A model generated the notes under the pieces. The model saw nothing but the letters and a program-made list of their open reading frames with translations, made no database searches and had not been told where the DNA came from. Shown piece by piece: positions 17,505 through 27,159 of a stretch of 64,000 nucleotides of DNA (its first letter is position 1; every line of letters starts with the position of its first letter). Source of the DNA: Wolbachia pipientis (lineage in GTDB: Bacteria > Pseudomonadota > Alphaproteobacteria > Rickettsiales > Anaplasmataceae); NCBI GenBank assembly GCA_023052945.1, contig CP095495.1:1178001-1242000 (forward strand), given 5' to 3'. The position numbers were made by a program, and so were the translations under genes.

Positions 17505-18320
17505 ATGGATGATTTCATAACTGCAAGAAGGAAAGATGATGCTGTGGTATCTGTTTGTCAGGATAATAAGAAAAAAAACGTATTAATTTTAGGGCTTAAT
17601 CAAACCGCAAGGAATTTGTTAAAATACGAGGAAGGGAATTTACTTAATAAGCCGTTAATCAATATTTTAAGTGCAAGAGCAGCTGACGACATGAAGAGTT
17701 ATTTAGAGTATACCGAAAATGGACACGATTTACTTGATGTATTACCTAAAGTGATAGGTTTTTCCTTAACTGATGCTAAAGGAGAAGATATAAAGACAAA
17801 AGTAAAAGTTTTCCGCACTACACAATTTGCTAGTAATAAAATAAATTATGAGTTATTGATACGTGATATCAGCTTGTCTCATAAATTAGGAATCTTTAGA
17901 GATGAATATCTAATGGGTAAAAAATATAAAAACCATAACTTATTCGATATACCAAACAATGAGTCTACTATTCTAGAGTTATATGTTATATTAAATTTTG
18001 CCTTTCAACATCAAATTAATGCAGCTATAGGAGTGATCGGCTTAAATAGTAGCTGTAGTGAGATAAATGATGCACTGAAAGTTATCATAGAACATTTTTA
18101 TAAAAATTGCCGTAGTGATGATTTTCTAGGGTATATTGATGAGAATAAAGTGCTTTTTGTTTTGATTAACTGCGATGTAAAAAGTACGTCTAAAATAATT
18201 AATCGTATACATTCTGCCATTAATAAGCAGTTATTAAAGCGAAAATTACCAAGTGTATCAATAATTTATGGGAATATAGCTCAAAAACGGGCAGCAAAAT
18301 TTACCAGAGGCACCTTCTGA
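17505..18320 (+). CDS. PAS-domain protein with degenerate GGDEF-like C-terminus
   Basis: A 271-residue soluble protein. Residues about 25-110 read as a PAS sensor fold (V-L-I-L-G-L-N-Q-T-A-R-N-L-L-K-Y, then K-P-L-I-N-I-L). Residues about 165-260 have the strand-helix pattern of a GGDEF domain, but the signature position reads G-Y-I-D-E-N-K-V-L-F instead of G-G-D-E-F, so no diguanylate cyclase activity is expected. Known: Anaplasmataceae usually keep one active GGDEF regulator, PleD. Inferred: this is a non-catalytic sensor or a decayed paralogue. It precedes the porin gene by about 60 bases and could be cotranscribed with it. Confidence 0.55.
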   Translation: MDDFITARRKDDAVVSVCQDNKKKNVLILGLNQTARNLLKYEEGNLLNKPLINILSARAADDMKSYLEYTENGHDLLDVLPKVIGFSLTDAKGEDIKTKVKVFRTTQFASNKINYELLIRDISLSHKLGIFRDEYLMGKKYKNHNLFDIPNNESTILELYVILNFAFQHQINAAIGVIGLNSSCSEINDALKVIIEHFYKNCRSDDFLGYIDENKVLFVLINCDVKSTSKIINRIHSAINKQLLKRKLPSVSIIYGNIAQKRAAKFTRGTF

Positions 18321-18382
18321 AAAGTTGTTTTTTATTTATATTGAGTTTAAACTTAAGTTTTTATAAAAATTTAAGTTTATTT

Positions 18383-19549
18383 ATGAAGTTAAGGTACTAC
18401 CTGGTAGCACTGCTTTCATTATTATTTTTGCAGAGTAGTGCTAGAACAATTCTGGATAAGGAAACATTTTATGCAGAACTAGATGGGGAAGTGGATTTAA
18501 GATTCGGCTACGCCTTCAACAGAGATTCTTTCAGTGCTAAGGCTAAGGATAAAACTTCAAGTTATTCATACTTGCGCTTTCTTTATTTACAGCAAGTTTA
18601 TCCAAATACTCAAATGGGGTTTAATGTTAAAGCAGGAGTTTCTGGTATTGCAAACCTAAAAGCGTTAGACATAGAAAAGTTAGACATGGAGGAATGGTAT
18701 TTCATCATTAAAAATCAGGAACTTGGATCAATTGAATATGGTAAAAGAAGTTTAGTTAGTCAGAGCATGTTAATTAACACTTCAAAAATTTATGCAGCTG
18801 CTGGAGGAGTAAATGGCCATTGGACAAACTATGCAAATTTGCGTGGTAACGAAAACAGAGATAATGGCCCTGGATATGATAAAGACAAGGTATTTTGGGT
18901 AAAACCCAACATTTACAGTGAGTATAATGGACTCGAATTAGGGTTAAAACAACCATCAATTAACTATATCTCCCCTGAAATCTATAACTTTCAACTCGGG
19001 TTCAGTTATGTCCCAGGAAAAAATAACTTACAATATAGCAATCTAATTGCTGCTGGCCTTTCCTATAAAAATGGCCTATCAGACGATATAAATTTTACTA
19101 CTGCCTTAACTGGTGAATTTGCAAGAGAAAATTTAACTGGTTGCTTAAATGGAACTCCTGAAGGCTATGGATGTCGTAATCAATTACTGCACTGGAATTT
19201 TGGTTTGAAGCTAAAATTGTTTGATCTTGATTGCATTTTTTCATATGGTAATGGTGGTAAATCAGGCGAGAAGCGTAATCCTGAAATAAATAATACGTAT
19301 TATATGAATGCAGGTATCGCTTACCATTCTGATTCTCGCAAATTGAGTTTAACATATTTCAATAGTGGTAGGAACATTGCAAGCAAAGATACAAACGAGT
19401 TAACATCATATGCTTTAAGCCTTGAATATCCATTTTTTATGGGCACTTCATATTATTTCGATATTGTAAAATTTAGTACCAAAGAGCCTGAAGTAGAAAA
19501 TAGCAACTCTGGTTATGTGCTCTTGACTGGACTGAAATTAAGTTTTTAA
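18383..19549 (+). CDS. outer-membrane porin-like beta-barrel protein
   Basis: 388 residues from the ATG at 18383; the open frame extends to 18341, but the preferred start begins M-K-L-R-Y-Y-L-V-A-L-L-S-L-L-F, a normal signal peptide. The mature part is rich in alternating polar and hydrophobic strands with many aromatic residues, contains G-S-I-E-Y-G-K-R near residue 110, and ends in F (L-K-L-S-F), the usual C-terminal signal for barrel insertion. It resembles alphaproteobacterial gram-negative porins. The role would be diffusion of small solutes across the outer membrane. Confidence 0.8.
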   Translation: MKLRYYLVALLSLLFLQSSARTILDKETFYAELDGEVDLRFGYAFNRDSFSAKAKDKTSSYSYLRFLYLQQVYPNTQMGFNVKAGVSGIANLKALDIEKLDMEEWYFIIKNQELGSIEYGKRSLVSQSMLINTSKIYAAAGGVNGHWTNYANLRGNENRDNGPGYDKDKVFWVKPNIYSEYNGLELGLKQPSINYISPEIYNFQLGFSYVPGKNNLQYSNLIAAGLSYKNGLSDDINFTTALTGEFARENLTGCLNGTPEGYGCRNQLLHWNFGLKLKLFDLDCIFSYGNGGKSGEKRNPEINNTYYMNAGIAYHSDSRKLSLTYFNSGRNIASKDTNELTSYALSLEYPFFMGTSYYFDIVKFSTKEPEVENSNSGYVLLTGLKLSF

Positions 19550-19645
19550 TGAGGTTACATTGTCTCCTGTCATCCCAGCACTCTTTTCTGTCATCCAAGT
19601 AGCGGATAACATAGAAACGAAAAAACTTACTTGACACCAGTGGTG

Positions 19646-20437
19646 TTAAGTATTCATACAGTTATTGGTATTATTAAGATACTCCCTAATCTTCTTTAAA
19701 TCCTCCCAGGCTAAACGTTTTTGCATTGGCTGACGCAGTAGGTAAGCTGGGTGAAATATAACAGATGTAGTGATTGAGTGAGATAAATATTGGTTAGTAT
19801 ACGTATGAAACCTGCCACGCAGGGTTGATATGGTTTTTGTGCTATCAAGTAGGCTATAACATGCGATTCCTCCTACCAGAATTAGAATCTGCGGTGAAAC
19901 CAGTGCAATATGTTTTTCAACGAATGGCCTGCACATATCAAGTTCTAGGTCAGTTGGTTTTCTGTTACCAGGCGGACGCCAAAATACGGTATTGCTTATG
20001 TAAACTTTGGTACGATCAAGATTAATTGCACCGAGCATTTTATCAAGCAACATCCCGCTTGCACCGCAAAATGGTATGCCTTGCAGGTCTTCATTTGCTC
20101 CTGGAGCTTCACCAACGAGCATAATTTTCGCATTTGGATTACCATCAGAAAAAACAGTATTGGTTGCAGTTTTCTTTATTTCACAACCTTCAAATGATAC
20201 AACTGCACTTCTTAGCTCATCCACACTACTGCATTTACTTGCAAGTTTCCTTGCTTCAATTATCCAGTCACTTGGAAACATGGTTTGTTGTTCTTTTTTT
20301 TGTTGGATGGCAGGAGGCTGCACAGCTTTGCTATCCTCCTCATTTTCCACTTTTTTTTCTTTCTCACCTTCTGTTAGCGTGCAATTAACGCCCACTTCAT
20401 GGTAAAATTTTAATAATTCTAAATCCTCATCGCTCAT
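19646..20437 (-). CDS. uracil-DNA glycosylase, family 4/5 type
   Basis: A 263-residue protein; the catalytic domain begins near residue 75. Motif A is G-E-A-P-G-A-N-E-D near residue 109, followed by G-I-P-F-C-G-A-S-G, then N-T-V-F-W-R-P-P-G-N-R and the late motif H-P-A-Y-L-L-R. This is the alphaproteobacterial form with a long variable N-terminal region. It removes uracil from DNA in base-excision repair. The C-terminal fragment of def overlaps its start by 11 bases, so def and this gene likely share a transcript. Confidence 0.9.
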   Translation of the reverse strand: MSDEDLELLKFYHEVGVNCTLTEGEKEKKVENEEDSKAVQPPAIQQKKEQQTMFPSDWIIEARKLASKCSSVDELRSAVVSFEGCEIKKTATNTVFSDGNPNAKIMLVGEAPGANEDLQGIPFCGASGMLLDKMLGAINLDRTKVYISNTVFWRPPGNRKPTDLELDMCRPFVEKHIALVSPQILILVGGIACYSLLDSTKTISTLRGRFHTYTNQYLSHSITTSVIFHPAYLLRQPMQKRLAWEDLKKIREYLNNTNNCMNT

Positions 20438-20966
20438 AGTGCCTCTTGATCTTTTGTGCTTTTTTTATGGCCATATCATACTTCAATTTAGACAAATGTC
20501 TAATATATAATATACCATTTAAGTGATCTAGCTCATGTTGGATACATCTCGCAAGCCAACCACTGGCTTTTAGCGTCCGTTCCTCATTATTTAAGTCTCT
20601 ATATTTTGCAGTTAAATACTTTGGACGTTTAATTTCGTGACTTTGTTCTGGAATTGAAAGACATCCTTCCTTGAGAATTATTTGTTCATCAGATAACTCC
20701 GTGATTTCAGGATTAATCATGCAAAATTTGCCATTCGATTCATATCCTGCTGGCCCGCCTTCAATGTCCTCTAGCTGAACATCCATAACAAAAATTCTTT
20801 TTAGTACTCCAACTTGCACTGCAGCAAGGCCAAGACCTTCTGCATCGTACACAGTTTCGAACATGTCGTTTACTAATTCTTTAATTTTATCATTTATATC
20901 TGTTACTTCACTGGCACGTGTGATTAGTCTTTCATCAGGGGCAATTACAATTGGTAAAATGGACAT
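20427..20966 (-). CDS. def: peptide deformylase
   Basis: A 179-residue metalloenzyme that removes the formyl group from nascent proteins. All three motifs are intact: G-L-G-L-A-A-V-Q at 44-51, E-G-C-L-S at 100-104 and H-E-L-D-H at 144-148, which supply the metal ligands Cys and two His and the catalytic Glu. Length is typical. First gene of a minus-strand pair with the uracil-DNA glycosylase and divergent from ftsA. Confidence 0.96.
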   Translation of the reverse strand: MSILPIVIAPDERLITRASEVTDINDKIKELVNDMFETVYDAEGLGLAAVQVGVLKRIFVMDVQLEDIEGGPAGYESNGKFCMINPEITELSDEQIILKEGCLSIPEQSHEIKRPKYLTAKYRDLNNEERTLKASGWLARCIQHELDHLNGILYIRHLSKLKYDMAIKKAQKIKRHYER

Positions 20967-21104
20967 AAAAATTATAATTCTATGTTTTGCTTTTCCTTTT
21001 GTCCAGAATTTAGTGTATATTAAAATGTTGCTATATCTATAATAGAAATATAAATTATTAAAGAAAGCTACAATTTAAATGAAATTGCGTAATAAGGTTA
21101 ACTA

Positions 21105-22343
21105 ATGTACTCTGCAGTAATAGCAAAACCAAAGAGAAACGTTTTTGCTGTTTTAGACATAGGTACAACAAAGATTATTTGTCTAATCGTTAAGATAAAT
21201 GGCAACTTCAGCTATAAAGTAACAGGAACGGGCTATAAGATTGCAGAAGGTGTAAACGGTGGGTCGATAACTAATGTAAAACACGCAAATTACTCCATCT
21301 CATCAACTATAGGTTTAGCTGAGCAAGTGTCAGAGGAAACTATAGACCAGATATATGTGAACATTGCTGGATGTGGCATCTCATCTTTTAATGTACATAA
21401 TGAAATTATTGCAGCTAATCATGAAATTTCTGACCGGGATATAAAACGTGTAGTTTTTCAGACGTTTGAGAAATATATTGAAGAAAATGTTATCATTCAC
21501 AATATACCACTGAAATATCACTTAGATGACATGACTGACATAAAAGAAGTTGGTGGATTGTACGGAAAAAGACTATCTGTTGATGTTAATGTTGTCACTG
21601 CTTCGCGTCCAGCGCTTACCAATATTGAAAACTGTATTACCAATAATGGTGGATTAAATATGGCAGGTTGTATTGCTTCTGCATATTCTGCAGGTCTTGC
21701 CTGTCTGAGTGAAGATGAAAAAGAGCTCGGGACTGCTATTGTTGATATAGGCGGTGGATGCACTGCAATTGGAATTTTCAAAAGAGGGAAACTTGTGTAT
21801 GCAAGCAGCGTTCCAATTGGTGGCGTTCATATCACTCGAGATATTGCTTACGGGCTATGCACAAGCATAGAACGTGCAGAGTATATAAAAATACTGTATG
21901 GTAGCACTATCGTAACTTCAATAGATGAGAACGAATATATTACAGTCCAAAATAGTGAAAATGATGAACCTACTCAAGTATTCAAATCTGAGCTTATTAA
22001 CATCATAAGACCAAGAGTTGAAGAAATACTTGAAATGGTAAGAGAGCAATTTCAAGAGCAGAAAGATCCAATTAATAAAGTAGTGATCACAGGTGGAACT
22101 AGTCAACTCACAAGCATGAAGGAAATTGCAGGCTATATATTCAATAAACAAGTTCGAATTGGGTGCCCTGAGTCTTGTAGCGGTCTTGATGGCGAATATG
22201 ATAAAAATCCTGTATTTTCTGCTGCTATAGGTTCTATAAAGCTAATAGTTGACACTTTTTATAAGAATAACTCTGGAATGCTCGGTCAAGATGGTAAAAT
22301 AAGTAAGTTGTACAATTGGGTTAAATCGAAAGTTACAGTTTAA
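21105..22343 (+). CDS. ftsA: cell division protein FtsA
   Basis: A 412-residue actin-fold ATPase that tethers FtsZ filaments to the membrane. Phosphate-1 motif F-A-V-L-D-I-G-T-T-K is near residue 14, phosphate-2 I-V-D-I-G-G-G-C-T near 211, and the adenosine motif V-I-T-G-G-T-S-Q-L near 328. The SHS2 subdomain lies between about 85 and 165. The C-terminal amphipathic tail reads L-Y-N-W-V-K-S-K-V. Here it stands apart from ftsQ and ftsZ, consistent with a broken-up division cluster. Confidence 0.95.
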   Translation: MYSAVIAKPKRNVFAVLDIGTTKIICLIVKINGNFSYKVTGTGYKIAEGVNGGSITNVKHANYSISSTIGLAEQVSEETIDQIYVNIAGCGISSFNVHNEIIAANHEISDRDIKRVVFQTFEKYIEENVIIHNIPLKYHLDDMTDIKEVGGLYGKRLSVDVNVVTASRPALTNIENCITNNGGLNMAGCIASAYSAGLACLSEDEKELGTAIVDIGGGCTAIGIFKRGKLVYASSVPIGGVHITRDIAYGLCTSIERAEYIKILYGSTIVTSIDENEYITVQNSENDEPTQVFKSELINIIRPRVEEILEMVREQFQEQKDPINKVVITGGTSQLTSMKEIAGYIFNKQVRIGCPESCSGLDGEYDKNPVFSAAIGSIKLIVDTFYKNNSGMLGQDGKISKLYNWVKSKVTV

Positions 22344-22384
22344 TTTTACTGAATAAAGTTCTTATATCTATCAAAGGAAACATT

Positions 22385-22726
22385 ATGAATAAAAAACATT
22401 GTTTCAAAATTAATAAACTTGTTCGTGATCATATGACTGAAATTATACGTTCCCACGGAATTATTGTTTATGAGAGGGTGATGGAAAAAGATGAATACAT
22501 TGAATGTCTCAAAGATAAACTTTTAGAAGAAGCAAAGGAAGTTATTGCCTCTAAAACCTCAGATGAAACCCTTGAAGAGTTAGCTGATTTACTTGAGGTC
22601 ATACATGCATTAGGCAAAGAAAGTGGCCTATCAATAGAACAAATTGAAGAAAAGCATATCTCTAAAAAATAAGAGAGAGGTGGTTTTGAGAATCGTATCT
22701 ACCTTGACCACCTTTCATACAAATGA
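22385..22726 (+). pseudogene. MazG-like NTP pyrophosphohydrolase with in-frame stop
   Basis: The first 95 codons (22385-22672) encode the all-alpha NTP-pyrophosphatase core: K-L-V-R-D-H-M, then K-L-L-E-E-A-K-E-V, then E-E-L-A-D-L-L-E-V-I, the E-E-x-x-E and E-x-x-D metal-binding pattern. A TAA at 22670-22672 is followed in the same frame by E-R-G-G-F-E-N-R-I-Y-L and a stop at 22726. The G-G-F-x-x-R-I segment is the normal family C-terminus, so the stop removes the last ~17 residues. The catalytic helices are kept, so the short protein might still work. Confidence 0.65.
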
Positions 22727-23196
22727 CTTGACACTAGGATCCATGGGACTTATTTTTGCTAGAGAAAAATTTTTAAAGAGATGGAAGAGAAAATGAAACT
22801 GATTGAACGAGTAATAGAAAAATGGAAGGGTTTGTATGATGAAATTTCACAATAAAACCTATGTCAAGCATACAATTGTACAAACGTTGTTGGTTGCCGT
22901 GCAGTTCTTGCCTCCAATCCAAGTAGCCCTCCTCTTGTCATCCCAGTGCGTGACACTGGGATCTAGGTATCAAAATATTTTCAAATCATTCAATGAACAA
23001 CAGATTCTAGGAGCATACAATATCCATGATGAAAGATAAAATAGGCTGGATCCCAGTGTCACGCACTGGGATGACAGGGAAAGAAGGCACTCGGATGACA
23101 CCATTTTTTGTACTTTTGCATTCAAAGCTTCAATGTTCGTACAATTATATGTCAAGCAGTGGAGTCTACTACGCAAGACGTGAATTATAATAAGAA
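22727..23196. repeat. intergenic palindromic repeats
   Basis: No supported gene. Perfect hairpins ATCCCAGTG/CACTGGGAT lie at 22940-22962 and 23050-23072, with repeat fragments around them. A 24-codon frame at 22781-22855 is too short to judge. Confidence 0.6.
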
Positions 23197-23988
23197 ATGG
23201 AAAATATGAACATAACTATACACTCACAAGAAGATTTTGAATTTATGCGCAAGGCTGGCAGGCTTGCTGCTGAAACTCTTGATTTCATTGCACCGTACGT
23301 AAAGGTAGGAGTGACAACTAATGAGTTAAATGATCTATGTCATGATTTTATAATTAATGCAGGTGCAATTCCAGCGCCACTAAACTATAGGGGGTATCCA
23401 AAATCGATTTGCACTTCAAAAAATGCAGTTGTGTGCCATGGTGTTCCCGATGATAAACCGCTTAAAGATGGAGATATTTTAAATATTGATGTCACGGTGA
23501 TTTTAAATGGCTGGCATGGTGATACAAGTCGCATGTTTTGGGTTGGCAAGCCATCAATAAAAGCAAAACGCTTGTGTGACGCTACTTATAATGCGTTGAT
23601 GGAAGCAATTAAACAAGTTAAGCCCGGCAATAAGTTAAATGAAATAGGGCTTGCTATAGAAAAATATATTAGAGATTTTGGATATTCTATCGTACGCAGC
23701 TACTGCGGACATGGTATAGGAAAAGTCTTTCATGCTCCACCAAATGTAGTGCATTTCTATGATCAAGATGAAAATCTCGTCTTGAAGGAAGGTATGTTTT
23801 TTACAATAGAGCCAATGATTAATGCTGGAAAATATGAGACTCTGCTCAGTAAACTCGATGACTGGACAGTGACAACACGCGATCTTTCACTTTCTGCTCA
23901 ATTTGAACATACACTCGGAGTAACAAAAGATGGTGCTGAAATATTCACATTATCACCTAAGAACTGGCACTTCCCACCATATAATTAG
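23197..23988 (+). CDS. map: methionine aminopeptidase, type I
   Basis: A 263-residue metalloprotease that removes the initiator methionine after deformylation. Metal ligands are in place: D in L-N-I-D-V-T-V near 98, D in H-G-D-T-S near 109, H in G-H-G-I-G near 172, E in T-I-E-P-M near 206 and E in F-E-H-T-L near 237. The substrate-binding H in V-C-H-G-V-P is present. An alternative start lies three codons in. It works downstream of def, which is also in this window. Confidence 0.95.
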   Translation: MENMNITIHSQEDFEFMRKAGRLAAETLDFIAPYVKVGVTTNELNDLCHDFIINAGAIPAPLNYRGYPKSICTSKNAVVCHGVPDDKPLKDGDILNIDVTVILNGWHGDTSRMFWVGKPSIKAKRLCDATYNALMEAIKQVKPGNKLNEIGLAIEKYIRDFGYSIVRSYCGHGIGKVFHAPPNVVHFYDQDENLVLKEGMFFTIEPMINAGKYETLLSKLDDWTVTTRDLSLSAQFEHTLGVTKDGAEIFTLSPKNWHFPPYN

Positions 23989-24038
23989 ATTTTTTTCAAC
24001 TCTGCTATACTGCAACTATACTTGGATCTTGAAGAAAG

Positions 24039-25250
24039 CTAATCCTTAATTTGCGATATAGCAACTAGCCCAATTAATGCACAGAAAATCATGTAAAAAC
24101 TAGCTGAAGTCTCTTGTCCTGTAACCTTGATAATTGTTGTGCATATAAATGGTGCAAGGCCACCAAAAAATCCAGCAGCTATATTTCTTGACAAGCCAAA
24201 TCCGCTGTACCGAATCTTTGTTGGAAATAATTCACACATCAGTGCACTAACAGGCCCAAGCGATGCAGCTATTGGAATTATAAAAAGAATATGTGCTGTA
24301 AAAGTGAGTAAGTAATTGCCACTACATAACATTGAGAAAACTGGATAACTCACTATTACAAAAGCTATAAATGCAAATTTCATAACTTTTTCTCTTCCTA
24401 CCTTATCAGAAAGTATTGCAAACAATATTGTTAACCCTCCAAGCGCGACCTGATTCAATATTTCTACTGTGTGATTAAATTGAGTGTTTATTGTTGATGC
24501 AAGTACATTGAAAAACACTAGATATATGTAAAGAGATGCATTTTCAACTATGTCAACTCCTACTGATATCAGAAAAGGTTTTCTATAGCCATTTAATAGT
24601 TCTTTTAACGGCAGTTCAGATCGTTTTTCTTGTCTTTTATACTCTGGGCTTTCATCAAGTATATATCTCATATATATGCTGATTAATCCCATTGCTAAAC
24701 TGAAAATGAAAGGTAATCTCCACCCCCAAGATTCAAAATCAGATACTTTTTTGCATATGAGTACTGCTATCAGGCTTAATACTGAACCAAAAATTGCGCT
24801 TAATACTTCAATGCTGCCAAAAAATCCTTTTTTGTTTTTAGGAGCGTGTTCTATTAAAAATGGTGCATTTCCTGCTTCTCCTCCAAGGGATATACTCTGC
24901 AATAATCTTAAACAAACTACCAGCATTGACGCTAGTATTCCAATGCTTTGATAACCTGGAACAAAAGCAATTAATACAGTTGATAAAGTCATTAATATAA
25001 TCGAGAGCAATAAGGCAACTCTTCTGCCATGCTTATCACCAATGTGACCAAATATAGCAGCGCCGACTGGTCTCATTAAGAAACCCACTGCAAACACTCC
25101 AAAAGCCTTCAACACGCTGGTTAGTTGATCATCCGATGGAAAAAACACACCACCTATTATGTTTATTAAGTGGCTAAAAAGCATGTGGTCATACCACAAT
25201 AAAGTGTTACAAATCAAACTTGAAAATATTACTTTTGTTATTTGCTGCAT
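24039..25250 (-). CDS. MFS transporter, MHS/ProP-like subfamily
   Basis: A 403-residue membrane protein with about 11-12 hydrophobic segments. The metabolite:H+ symporter pattern is clear: F-L-M-R-P-V-G-A-A-I-F-G-H-I-G-D-K with G-R-R, which includes the MFS signature D-x-x-G-R-R, then S-L-G-G-E-A-G-N-A, and a related D-K-V-G-R-E motif in the second half. ProP-like proteins import compatible solutes or organic acids with protons. Rickettsiales carry many paralogues, and the substrate cannot be assigned. Confidence 0.88.
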   Translation of the reverse strand: MQQITKVIFSSLICNTLLWYDHMLFSHLINIIGGVFFPSDDQLTSVLKAFGVFAVGFLMRPVGAAIFGHIGDKHGRRVALLLSIILMTLSTVLIAFVPGYQSIGILASMLVVCLRLLQSISLGGEAGNAPFLIEHAPKNKKGFFGSIEVLSAIFGSVLSLIAVLICKKVSDFESWGWRLPFIFSLAMGLISIYMRYILDESPEYKRQEKRSELPLKELLNGYRKPFLISVGVDIVENASLYIYLVFFNVLASTINTQFNHTVEILNQVALGGLTILFAILSDKVGREKVMKFAFIAFVIVSYPVFSMLCSGNYLLTFTAHILFIIPIAASLGPVSALMCELFPTKIRYSGFGLSRNIAAGFFGGLAPFICTTIIKVTGQETSASFYMIFCALIGLVAISQIKD

Positions 25251-25470
25251 AATTTTCTATAGTTTGTTTAGTATTTAGTAGTATACATTACTTTTTTTTA
25301 TATAATAGAAAAATTTGAACATTATATTAATAATAGTATCTTATTAAATCTTAATATTTTTATATCATTGACCATGTTCAAGTATTTTTATATTATTGCC
25401 TATATGTTTCCATATGTTTTAGTGGGAAGTTATTTTTATTTGTATGCACAGAGTCTCTTGATGGAGCACT

Positions 25471-26361
25471 ATGACACACACTCCAGTTTTGTTAAAAGAG
25501 ATGCTATCACTACTATCACCGCAGGATGGTGGTATATACGTGGACGCCACATTTGGAGCTGGAGGGTATAGCAAAGCAATATTGGAGTCAGCTGATTGCA
25601 AGGTATATGCAATTGATAGAGATGAAACGGCAACTAAGTTTTATGATGATTTAAGCGTTAAGTATCCCGATAGAATAAACCTATCTATTGAGAAGTTTAG
25701 TAATATTAAAAATTTATTAGATAGCAACAATATTAGAGGTATCGGTGGAATAGTTTTTGACATCGGAGTTTCATCTATGCAGCTTGATAACGGAGATAGA
25801 GGGTTCTCATTTCTGCATGATGGTCCACTCGATATGAGCATGGATAACTCTTCTTATATAAACGCTTCAACATTTGTTAATGCTTTACGCGAAGAAGAAA
25901 TTGCAAATACTATATATAACTACGGAGGAGAGCATCATTCTCGCAAAATCGCAAGAGCAATAGTAAGTGCACGGAAGAAGAAAACTATCAAAACTACATT
26001 TGAGCTTGCGAACATTGTACGTTCTGTGGTATTTCGTGGAAAAAGCAAAATTGATCCTGCAACCAGAACATTTCAGGCAATCAGAATATGGGTAAACGAT
26101 GAGCTGGGAGAACTTGAGAGGGGCATTAAAGCTGCATCTGACATTTTAAGTGAGAATGGCAAATTAATTGTCGTCACCTTTCATTCCTTAGAAGATCGTA
26201 TAGTCAAAACTTTTTTTAAAGATCTATGTGAGCCAAGATCTACTGATTGTAAGACATTCTCTCTTCTAAATAAAAAAGTGATCAAAGCAAGTATAGAAGA
26301 AGTAAGTGCAAATCCGCGTTCACGCTCAGCAAAACTAAGAGCTATACAGAAGTTGTCATGA
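25471..26361 (+). CDS. rsmH: 16S rRNA (cytosine-1402-N4) methyltransferase
   Basis: A 296-residue SAM-dependent methyltransferase. It starts M-T-H-T-P-V-L-L-K-E-M-L, has the SAM loop V-D-A-T-F-G-A-G-G-Y-S near 24-33, F-D-I-G-V-S-S-M-Q-L-D near 95-105 and D-P-A-T-R-T-F-Q-A-I-R near 195. GGAG lies six bases before the ATG. The next gene, ftsL-like, overlaps by 4 bases, the usual start of the division and cell-wall cluster. Confidence 0.96.
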   Translation: MTHTPVLLKEMLSLLSPQDGGIYVDATFGAGGYSKAILESADCKVYAIDRDETATKFYDDLSVKYPDRINLSIEKFSNIKNLLDSNNIRGIGGIVFDIGVSSMQLDNGDRGFSFLHDGPLDMSMDNSSYINASTFVNALREEEIANTIYNYGGEHHSRKIARAIVSARKKKTIKTTFELANIVRSVVFRGKSKIDPATRTFQAIRIWVNDELGELERGIKAASDILSENGKLIVVTFHSLEDRIVKTFFKDLCEPRSTDCKTFSLLNKKVIKASIEEVSANPRSRSAKLRAIQKLS

Positions 26362-26663
26362 GAACTTTCTGCATCATCTCAATAGTTATGTTTTTTCTTA
26401 GCATTGTAGGACTATTTAAGATAAAACTACATGTTCAGTCATTAAATAGAGAGCTAATAAAAATAAAAAGTGAAATTAGTTTAGTACAAAGTGATATAAA
26501 AGTTTTACAAGCAGAGTGGAGCTATTTGAATAATCCAAAAAGACTTGCAAGCCTTGTAAAGAAATACCTAAAAAATAACTCTTTAATACTGGCTAGCCAG
26601 GTTAAAAATCTTGACTCTTTAAATGGCCGCAGTGTGTTAGCACAACTTAAAAGCCAGAGTTAA
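26358..26663 (+). CDS. ftsL: FtsL-like division protein
   Basis: A 101-residue bitopic membrane protein. One hydrophobic helix (residues 4-21) is followed by a coiled-coil stretch (about 25-60) and the phrase A-E-W-S-Y-L-N-N-P-K-R-L-A-S-L, a hallmark of alphaproteobacterial FtsL. FtsL, FtsB and FtsQ form the divisome sub-complex; ftsB lies at 35740-36054 in this window. It overlaps rsmH by the ATGA tetranucleotide. Confidence 0.8.
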   Translation: MRTFCIISIVMFFLSIVGLFKIKLHVQSLNRELIKIKSEISLVQSDIKVLQAEWSYLNNPKRLASLVKKYLKNNSLILASQVKNLDSLNGRSVLAQLKSQS

Positions 26664-26714
26664 ATTGGTTATACTAAGCTTTATCTTTTACAGATAAGCA
26701 CACCACAATAAACC

Positions 26715-27014
26715 TTACTTTAGTATGAAATTGCTTGCGTAAGATTTTGGCAGCCTCTTAACATTTTTTGGCATTTCAATTACGTATTTAACGTTGCGTT
26801 TTTTTGCGTAGAATACTGCTTTTTCAAGAGAATCAAACTTTAATACAATCTGTTTTTTTGGATCTTTTGAGCCAATCCACCCCATTAAAGGTTCAATGTA
26901 GTAAGAACCAGATTCAATTTTCAGGTGCCAGAGATTTGTATTACCTAAACCAGATTGTGTTGCAGTTTTTGTTGGTTTATAAATCCTAAAAACTACTTTA
27001 TCATCAATGCCCAT
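26715..27014 (-). CDS. NADH dehydrogenase accessory subunit, NDUFS4 family
   Basis: A 99-residue protein with R-I-Y-K-P-T-K-T-A-T-Q-S-G near residue 10, N-T-x-x-W-H-L-K near 26, E-P-L-M-G-W-I-G-S-K-D near 41 and A-V-F-Y-A-K near 66. This is the conserved region of the 18-kDa complex I subunit, shared by alphaproteobacteria and mitochondria. It would sit at the N-module/Q-module interface of complex I. It is a single gene facing ftsL. Confidence 0.88.
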   Translation of the reverse strand: MGIDDKVVFRIYKPTKTATQSGLGNTNLWHLKIESGSYYIEPLMGWIGSKDPKKQIVLKFDSLEKAVFYAKKRNVKYVIEMPKNVKRLPKSYASNFILK

Positions 27015-27159
27015 AGTTCTTGTTAAATAAGCTTAAATATATATCTAAATAAATCCTTTCACAAACAATTAGTATGAAAGAATGAAGTTTGAAATAAATA
27101 TTTTTATGTTATATTATTATTAAATTATATTAAAAGGATTAGCTAAATAGGAGTAATCG

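Noticed and set aside
22781..22855. 24-codon frame with M-E-E-K-M-K-L-I-E-R
   Set aside because: Too short, no ribosome site and no family resemblance.
25374..25571. Small open frame starting M-F-K-Y-F-Y-I-I-A-Y upstream of rsmH, possibly a CcmD-like membrane peptide
   Set aside because: Half of it overlaps the rsmH gene in another frame, and that half is a shadow of rsmH. The hydrophobic first part could be chance in an AT-rich leader; no ribosome site seen.
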